This document shows positions 58,161-64,000 of a DNA stretch of 64,000 nt, piece by piece. The stretch is from Rubrivirga sp. SAORIC476 (lineage in GTDB: Bacteria > Bacteroidota > Rhodothermia > Rhodothermales > Rubricoccaceae). How positions within the stretch are numbered: the stretch's first letter is position 1; each line of letters opens with the position of its first letter. The notes under the pieces were generated by a model that was not told the origin of the DNA, did not search any database, and saw only the letters and a list, made by a program, of their open reading frames with translations. The translations under genes and the position numbers were made by a program. The stretch spans positions 270,536-334,535 of the forward strand of contig NZ_MVOI01000003.1 in NCBI RefSeq assembly GCF_002283555.1. Reading direction: 5' to 3'.

Positions 58161-58740
58161 GAGGGGGGTGCCAGGGGGAAAGGCCAAGCTACCCGTTCCT
58201 CTCCGCAGGGGTGACCCCGAGCAGGCTGACGGCCAGGTCTCCGAATACGCCACCGGGCGACCAGAACCGTCATGGAGGGCAGAAATCGAGTCCTCGGCGC
58301 CATCACTTCCACCATCTATACAGATGCATTCCCAGCCACACCTTTCCATTTCTCCCAACCTCCACCCCCCTTTTGCCAGCCCTGCGCGGTTCGGCTCCCT
58401 TCGGGCGCGCTCGTCCTCGCCTTGTCCACCGCCCGTCACCGATGCCCTGCCCCCTTCGCTCTCGGGCTGGCTCCCATCCGAGTGCTCCTTGCCCACGGCG
58501 GCCCCCAGGCTGAGGACTAGCCCCTGCTCAACCTCGGGCGTCGTCGGGAGAGGACTGGCAGATGCGTACCCAGCGTTCGCCCGCGTCCGCCTCGACGCGT
58601 TCACCGGGCGCCGAAAGTGCGGTTGGTGAGCGGGGGCGTGCCATCCATGACACGATCCGTCAGGAAAGGCCCTGCGGAGGCGTCCGGGACGAACTTGGGA
58701 CCATCGCCCCGGTACCAGCCGCCCTCGTCCCCCCTCTCGC
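58161..58740. other. 580-bp gene-free region between the peptidase and RND operon
   Basis: No supported gene. It contains a slightly AT-richer stretch (about 58300-58370), one small hairpin GGGGTGACCCC near 58208-58218, and short open frames without conserved sequence. A TACCAGC element lies near 58713, about 25 bp before the adaptor start. The region must hold the promoters of two divergent operons. Confidence 0.5.
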
Positions 58741-59880
58741 GTGGCGCTCACTCGCCCTCAGAAAACCGCCCTCTGGACCGGCGTCGGCCTGCTGGCCGTC
58801 GCCCTGCTCCTTTTGCCCCGCTTCGTCGGCGGCGACGCCGAGGCGGAGCCGACCGCGGACGCGCCGCGCGGCGCCGACACGCTGACGGTGACCGTCGCCC
58901 CGGTGTCGATGGAGTTGCTGGAGGACCGCGTCACGACGACCGGCACGCTGCTGCCCTGGGAGGCCGTCGAGGTGCGTGCCGAGGTGGCGGGCCGCGTGAC
59001 CGCGATCAACTTCTCGGAAGGCTCGGCGGTGGGCCAGGGCCAGACGCTCGTCTCGCTCGACGCGGAGGTGCTGCGGGCGCAGATCGAGGGCGCTCGGGCG
59101 CGGCGTGACCTCGCGGGCGTGCAGGCCCGGCGCTACCGGGAGCTGTTCGAGATCGGCGGGCTGAGCCGACAGGAGCTGGACCAGGCCGAGAGCGAGGCGC
59201 GCGTGCTGGACGCCGAGCTGGCCCAACTGGCCGCCGAGGTGCGCCGTCGGCAGGTGGTGGCGCCCTTTGCGGGCCAGATCGGGCTCCGGCAGGTCAGCGT
59301 CGGCGCGTACGTCGCCCCCGGCGACCCCATCGCGACGCTCCGCGTGACCGGCCAGCTCCGGCTGGAGTTCACCGTCCCGGAGCGCTACCTCGGTCAGATC
59401 CGCACCGGCTCGCCGGTCCGCTTCCGCGTCCCCGGCCAGGAGGACGACTTCGTGGCCACGGTCTATGCCACCGAGCCCAACGTGGACGCCGCCACGCGGG
59501 CCTTCACCGTCCGAGCGCGGGTCCGCAACCCCGGCGGGGTCCTGGTGCCGGGCGCCTTCGCCGAGGTGGCCCTCGTGCTGGACGAGATCCTCGAGGCGCT
59601 GCTCGTCCCGACCGCCGCCCTCATCACGGGGGCGGACAGCACGACCGTCTTCGTCGTCCGCGACGGCACCGCCGTTCCGCGCGCCGTGACGACCGGCGTC
59701 CGCACGGCCGACCGGATCCAGGTCACGAGCGGCCTCACCCCGGACGACGTGGTGCTCACGTCGGGCCTCAACCAGGTCCGCCCCGGCCAGGCCATCCGCA
59801 CCGGCGGCGCCTTCGACCCGACGCAGGTGCGCCCCGCGAGCACGGCGCCCGAGGGCCGCGCCTACCAGACGGCCGACTAG
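58741..59880 (+). CDS. RND efflux periplasmic adaptor (membrane fusion protein, HlyD family)
   Basis: A GTG at 58741 gives 379 residues. An N-terminal membrane anchor (about 10-28) is followed by the adaptor domains: biotinyl-lipoyl 'RAEVAGRVTAINFSEGSAVG', the alpha-hairpin (about 105-165), 'VVAPFAGQIGLRQVSVGAYV' and the beta-barrel/MP region. It links the inner-membrane pump to TolC. The RND pump starts directly after its stop. Confidence 0.93.
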   Translation: MALTRPQKTALWTGVGLLAVALLLLPRFVGGDAEAEPTADAPRGADTLTVTVAPVSMELLEDRVTTTGTLLPWEAVEVRAEVAGRVTAINFSEGSAVGQGQTLVSLDAEVLRAQIEGARARRDLAGVQARRYRELFEIGGLSRQELDQAESEARVLDAELAQLAAEVRRRQVVAPFAGQIGLRQVSVGAYVAPGDPIATLRVTGQLRLEFTVPERYLGQIRTGSPVRFRVPGQEDDFVATVYATEPNVDAATRAFTVRARVRNPGGVLVPGAFAEVALVLDEILEALLVPTAALITGADSTTVFVVRDGTAVPRAVTTGVRTADRIQVTSGLTPDDVVLTSGLNQVRPGQAIRTGGAFDPTQVRPASTAPEGRAYQTAD

Positions 59881-62800
59881 ATGGCCTCGCTCTACGACGT
59901 CTCGGTCCGCCGCCCCGTCTTCGCGACGGTGATGTCGCTGACGATCCTGATCGGCGGGGTGATCGGGTACCAGCGGCTGGGCGTGCGCGAGTACCCGATC
60001 GTCGAGACGCCGGTGATCTCGGTGTCGACGAGCCTGCGCGGTGCCAACGCGGCCGTCATCGAGAGCCAGGTGACCGAGCCCATCGAGGAGTCGGTCAACG
60101 CCATCGACGGCATCCGGTCGATCACGAGCACGAGCAACGAGGGCCGGAGCACGGTGCGCGTCGAGTTCGACCTCGGCGCCGACCTGGACCGGGCCGCGGC
60201 CGACGTGCGCGACCGCGTGTCCCGCGCCCGCGGCCGGATCCCGGACGAGGCCGAGGAGCCCGTCATCTCGAAGTCCAACTCGGACGGCCAGCCGGTCGTC
60301 TTCCTCAACCTGTCGTCCGAGCAGTACGACCTGCTGGAGCTGTCGGAGATCGCGGACAACTTCTTCGCCGAGCGCCTCCAGACGATCGACGGCGTCGCCT
60401 CGGTCGACATCTGGGGCGACAAGCGCTACGCGATGCGGATGTGGATCGACCCGGCGGCGCTGGCGGCTTACGGACTCACGCCGGGCGACGTGCAGCGGGC
60501 CGTCCAGGAGCAGAACGTCGAGCTGCCCGGCGGGCGCATTGAGGGAGACCAGGTGGAGCTGACCATCCGCCCGCTCACGCGGCTCTCGACCGTCGAGGAG
60601 TTCGAAAACCTGATCTTGAAGAACGACGGCACGTCGCTCGTGCGGTTCTCCGACGTGGGGCGCGTCGAGTTGGCCGCGCAGAACCAGCGGACGGTCCTCA
60701 AGCGCGACGGCGTCGCGATGGTGGGCGTCGTCCTCCGTCCCCTCGCCGACGCCAACGCCATCGACATTGTCGACGAGTTCTACCGGCGCGTGGACGACAT
60801 CAAGGAGGACCTGCCGCCGGGCATCGAGATGGGCATCGGGTTCGACAACACCGAACCCATCCGAGCATCCATCGAGGAGGTCCGCGAGACGATCCTGATC
60901 GCGCTCGCCCTGGTCATCCTCGTCATCTTCGGCTTCCTGCGCGACTGGCGGACGACCCTCGTGCCGGTGGTCGTCATTCCGGTGTCGCTCGTGGGCGCCT
61001 TCGGCGTGATGGCGCTGGCCGGCTTCTCGATCAACGTGCTGACGCTGCTGGCGCTCGTGCTCGCCATCGGCCTCGTCGTGGACGACGCGATCGTGGTGCT
61101 GGAGAACATCTACGCCAAGATCGAGGACGGCATGGACCCGCTCCAGGCGGCCGTGGTGGGCACCAAGGAGATCTACATCGCCGTCATCGCGACGACGCTC
61201 GCGCTGGTGGCCGTCTTCCTGCCCATCATCTTCCAGAGCGGCGTGATCGGGGCGCTCTTCCGCGAGTTCGGGCTGACCATCGCGGCGGCGGTCGTGATCT
61301 CGTCGTTCGCCGCGCTCACGCTCACGCCGATGCTCTCGTCGAAGCTGCTCAAGCGGCGCGAGACGAAGCCGTGGCTCTACCGCAAGACGGAGCCCTTCTT
61401 CGAGCGGACCAACGACGCCTACCGCCGGACGCTGAGCGCCTTTCTGCGCGTCCGCTGGATGGCATTCGTGGTGATGGCGGTGGCGAGCGTCGGCGTGTGG
61501 TGGCTGTTCTCGAACCTGGAGAGCGAGCTGGCGCCCGCCGAGGACCGGTCGCAGATCCGCCTGTTCGCCAACGCGCCCCAGGGCCGCGGCTACGCCTACA
61601 TGGACGCCTACACCGACGAGCTGATCGCGCTGATCCAGCGCGAGGTGCCCGAGGTGGAGGCGCTCATCTCGGTCACGTCGCCGGGCTTCGGGTCGTCGGG
61701 CTCGGTCAACTCGGCGTTCGCCAACCTCATCCTGGTGCCGCCGGACGAGCGGGAGCGAAGCCAGGACGACATCGCCAACGGCCTCCAGCGCGCCCTCGGC
61801 TCGCTGCCCGGCGCGCGCGTCAATGCGAGCCAGCCGGCGACCATCTCGACCTCGTCCGGCCGGGGCTCGCCGGTGCAGCTCGTGATTCAGGCGCCCAACC
61901 TGGTCGCTCTGCAGGACGCGCTCCCGGCCTTCCTGGAGGCCGCGGGCCAGGACCCCGCCTTCCAGTTCGTCCGCGCCGACCTGGAGTTCACGCTGCCCGA
62001 GTTGCAGATCGAGGTCGACCGCGACCGGGCGCAGGCGCTCGGGATCGCGCCGCTCGACGTGGCGCAGGCCCTCTCCGTCGCCCTCAGCGAGGGCCGCTAT
62101 GGCTACTTCAACCGCAACGGCGAGCAGTACGAGATCATCGGCCAGCTGGAGCGCGAGGCGCGCGACACGCCGAACGCGCTGCAGGGGCTGTACGTCCGCA
62201 GCGCCGCCGGGCAGCCGATCCCTCTGTCCAACCTCGTCACGCTGACCGAGTCGGCCGCGCCGCCGCAGCTCTACCGCTTCAACCGGTTCACGGCCGCGAC
62301 GGTCTCGGCCGAGCCCGCCGAGGGCGTCTCGCTGGGCGACGCCATCGACGCGATGGAGGCCGTCGCACGCGAGACGCTGCCGGTCGGCTTCTCGACCGCG
62401 CTGGACGGGCAGAGCCGCGACTTCCGGGAGTCAGGGGGCTCCATCCTGGTCGTCTTCGGGCTGGCGCTCGTGCTGATCTACCTCGTGCTGGCGGCCCAGT
62501 TCGAGAGCTTCCGCGACCCGATCACGATCCTGCTGACGGTCCCGCTGGCACTGCTCGGTGCGCTCGGCGCGCTGTGGGTGTTCGGGAGCACGCTCAACGT
62601 GTTCAGCCAGATCGGGCTCGTGATGCTGATCGGGCTCGTGACTAAAAACGGCATCCTGATCGTCGAGTTCGCCAAGCAGAAGCGAGAGGAGGGCATGGGC
62701 CGCCAGCAGGCCGCCGAGGAGGCATCGGCGGCGCGCTTCCGCCCGATCCTGATGACGGCCTTCTCGACCGTCCTCGGCACGCTCCCTATCGCGCTGGCGC

Positions 62801-63072
62801 TGGGCGCGGGCGCCGAGAGCCGCGTCCCGATGGGGCTGGCGGTAATCGGCGGCCTCGTGGTGGGCACGTTCCTGACGCTCTACGTCATCCCGGCGCTGTA
62901 CACGTTCATCGCGAGCAAGGAGGTCGGGGTGGTCCCGCTGTCCGTCGCCGGCGACGGCGCGACGACGGCCATCCCCGAGCGGCCCGTCCGCCTCGGTCCC
63001 GAGACGGGCGGAGACGGGAGCGAGGCGGAGGCGCCCGCCGCGCTCATCGAACCCGACCGGGACGCCTCGTGA
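59881..63072 (+). CDS. RND multidrug efflux permease (HAE1/AcrB-type)
   Basis: 1063 residues with the twelve-helix, two large periplasmic loop architecture. The proton-relay pair is seen in 'AIGLVVDDAIVVLENIYAKI' (Asp-Asp of helix 4). Other RND landmarks: 'RRPVFATVMSLTILIGGVIGY' (10-30), 'GALGALWVFGSTLNVFSQIG' and 'GLVTKNGILIVEFAKQKREE'. It exports hydrophobic drugs or detergents with H+ antiport; the substrate is unknown. Its stop overlaps the start of the TolC gene. Confidence 0.96.
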   Translation: MASLYDVSVRRPVFATVMSLTILIGGVIGYQRLGVREYPIVETPVISVSTSLRGANAAVIESQVTEPIEESVNAIDGIRSITSTSNEGRSTVRVEFDLGADLDRAAADVRDRVSRARGRIPDEAEEPVISKSNSDGQPVVFLNLSSEQYDLLELSEIADNFFAERLQTIDGVASVDIWGDKRYAMRMWIDPAALAAYGLTPGDVQRAVQEQNVELPGGRIEGDQVELTIRPLTRLSTVEEFENLILKNDGTSLVRFSDVGRVELAAQNQRTVLKRDGVAMVGVVLRPLADANAIDIVDEFYRRVDDIKEDLPPGIEMGIGFDNTEPIRASIEEVRETILIALALVILVIFGFLRDWRTTLVPVVVIPVSLVGAFGVMALAGFSINVLTLLALVLAIGLVVDDAIVVLENIYAKIEDGMDPLQAAVVGTKEIYIAVIATTLALVAVFLPIIFQSGVIGALFREFGLTIAAAVVISSFAALTLTPMLSSKLLKRRETKPWLYRKTEPFFERTNDAYRRTLSAFLRVRWMAFVVMAVASVGVWWLFSNLESELAPAEDRSQIRLFANAPQGRGYAYMDAYTDELIALIQREVPEVEALISVTSPGFGSSGSVNSAFANLILVPPDERERSQDDIANGLQRALGSLPGARVNASQPATISTSSGRGSPVQLVIQAPNLVALQDALPAFLEAAGQDPAFQFVRADLEFTLPELQIEVDRDRAQALGIAPLDVAQALSVALSEGRYGYFNRNGEQYEIIGQLEREARDTPNALQGLYVRSAAGQPIPLSNLVTLTESAAPPQLYRFNRFTAATVSAEPAEGVSLGDAIDAMEAVARETLPVGFSTALDGQSRDFRESGGSILVVFGLALVLIYLVLAAQFESFRDPITILLTVPLALLGALGALWVFGSTLNVFSQIGLVMLIGLVTKNGILIVEFAKQKREEGMGRQQAAEEASAARFRPILMTAFSTVLGTLPIALALGAGAESRVPMGLAVIGGLVVGTFLTLYVIPALYTFIASKEVGVVPLSVAGDGATTAIPERPVRLGPETGGDGSEAEAPAALIEPDRDAS

Positions 63073-64000
63073 CCGACCGGACGACGTTCTCGGCTTCGAC
63101 CCGTCGCGGGGGGACGCGACGCGTTGCCTCCCTGCGGGCGGTGATGCGGGGCCTCCTGGCACTCGGGCTGGCCGTCGGCGCCCACGCCCAGCCGACCTCG
63201 CTGCGGCAGGACTCGATCCCGCCCCTCCCCGACTCGCTGCGCCTCTACGGCGGCACGCTCGCGACGCGCCCCCCGCTCCCCACGTTCTCGGTGCCCGACG
63301 GGGCGCTCCGGCTGACGCTCGACGAGGCCATCGCCGTCGCGGTCGCACGCAACCCCGGGCAGGCCATCTCGGCACTCGAAGCGGACCGCGCCCGCAACGA
63401 CGTCACGCGCGGCAACGCGGGCTTCCTGCCGACGCTCGACGCCAGCGCGGGGCTCGCGGGCTCGCGCAGCGGCGCCTTCTTCAGCCGTTCCGACAGCACG
63501 GGCGCCAGCACCGGCAGCGTCCGGTCGTCCACCGTGCTCGACGCGGCCCTCGGGCTGGGCGTGACGCTGTCCGACGGCGGCCTGCGCGAGGCCACCTACC
63601 GCCGCCTCCAGGCCGACGCCCGCCGCCTCGCGCTCCTCGCCGACGCCGACGCCGAGGCACTCGCCCTCGACGTGTCGACGGCCTACCTCGACGTCGCCCG
63701 TCAGGCCGACCTCGCCGACGCCTTCGCCGAGGCGGTCGTGGTGTCGGAGGATCGGCTGCGGATCGCCCAGGCGGAGGTCCGCATCGGGACGGCGGCCGAG
63801 ATCGAGGCGGCGCTCGCGCTGGCCGACTTCACCGCCGACCGGGCGGCGCTGCTCCGCCAGCAGGTCCAGCTCGCGGGCTCCCGCGCGGCCCTCGGCGGCC
63901 TGCTGGCGCTGCCCGACCCCGAGGCGATCGTCGTCACCGACTCGCTCTCCCTCGATGCTCCGCCCGACCTCGCGCGGTTGGTCACCGAGGCGGCCGAGGG
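63069..64000 (+). CDS. TolC-family outer-membrane channel (3' end beyond window)
   Basis: A GTG at 63069 overlaps the RND stop (GTGA); an ATG at 63144 begins a clean signal peptide (MRGLLALGLAVGAHAQ) and may be the real start. The frame is open to the last base (310 codons seen). The TolC pattern is clear: 'ALRLTLDEAIAVAVARNPG', 'GNAGFLPTLDASAGLAGS', 'DVSTAYLDVARQADLADAFA' and repeats of alpha-helix. It forms the outer channel of the RND tripartite pump. Confidence 0.92.
   Translation, partial: MTDRTTFSASTRRGGTRRVASLRAVMRGLLALGLAVGAHAQPTSLRQDSIPPLPDSLRLYGGTLATRPPLPTFSVPDGALRLTLDEAIAVAVARNPGQAISALEADRARNDVTRGNAGFLPTLDASAGLAGSRSGAFFSRSDSTGASTGSVRSSTVLDAALGLGVTLSDGGLREATYRRLQADARRLALLADADAEALALDVSTAYLDVARQADLADAFAEAVVVSEDRLRIAQAEVRIGTAAEIEAALALADFTADRAALLRQQVQLAGSRAALGGLLALPDPEAIVVTDSLSLDAPPDLARLVTEAAE

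Noticed and set aside
58272-58520. Short open frames in the 580-bp gap
   Set aside because: No conserved motif, no signal, Pro/Ala/Arg bias as in shadow frames, and no start context.

Overview
The window is very GC-rich (roughly 70% by eye) and densely coded. It looks like a chromosome segment of a marine Rhodothermota bacterium, most like the Rubricoccaceae (Rubrivirga/Rubricoccus type). This assignment is an inference from type IX secretion genes (a PorD/DUF4835 protein, a PorV/PorQ-like barrel, proteins ending in FlgD-like sorting domains), many lipoproteins with L-x-A-C lipoboxes, leaders with almost no Shine-Dalgarno, and TAnnTT elements 20-35 nt before start codons. I see no rRNA, tRNA, CRISPR array, transposase or phage gene.

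Layout. 1-6561: end of a HEAT-cyclophilin protein, a membrane J-protein, PorD facing a PorV-like barrel, and a helix-hairpin-helix protein fused to an outer-membrane barrel. 6593-14232: a sorting-domain surface protein, an ABC exporter and a 1160-residue DUF4175 protein. 14324-17694: a lipoprotein, an ABC ATPase overlapping cobalamin adenosyltransferase (B12 salvage), hemolysin III and an acetyltransferase. 17761-23541: photolyase, a SUKH (SMI1/KNR4) protein convergent with a lipoprotein nuclease, and a GCS2-type ligase followed by an M20 amidohydrolase. 23630-31994: a Cys-rich lipoprotein, a large lamin-tail protein, an A-type Fe-S carrier, ClpC and a small acidic protein.

32286-35357 is a thiamin operon: a TPP riboswitch, a THI5/NMT1-like protein and ThiC, with competing hairpins between the two genes. 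35473-46776 holds housekeeping and surface genes: sugar dehydrogenase, serine hydrolase, a TetR/DoxX pair with a repeated operator, a 2OG oxygenase, AlkA-type glycosylase and isoaspartyl peptidase.

46822-54622 is a one-direction copper/metal locus: a Cys/His-rich secreted protein, a Met/His-rich lipoprotein with a CusB-type DUF3347 tail, a TolC-like lipoprotein, a Tat-exported multicopper oxidase, DUF305, DUF411, a CDCC-containing propeller lipoprotein and DUF302. No RND pump or P-type ATPase lies in it. 54627-58160 holds an enoyl reductase-like gene and a GTGA-overlapping M24 peptidase/ATP-grasp pair. 58741-64000 is an RND efflux operon (adaptor, pump, TolC) that runs off the end.

Two features span the window: a family of intergenic palindromes (CCGCCTCGG ... 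CCGAGGCGG, several with a second hairpin in the loop) sitting just after stop codons and once directly after the TPP riboswitch; and the short pyrimidine-rich leaders preceded by TAnnTT.
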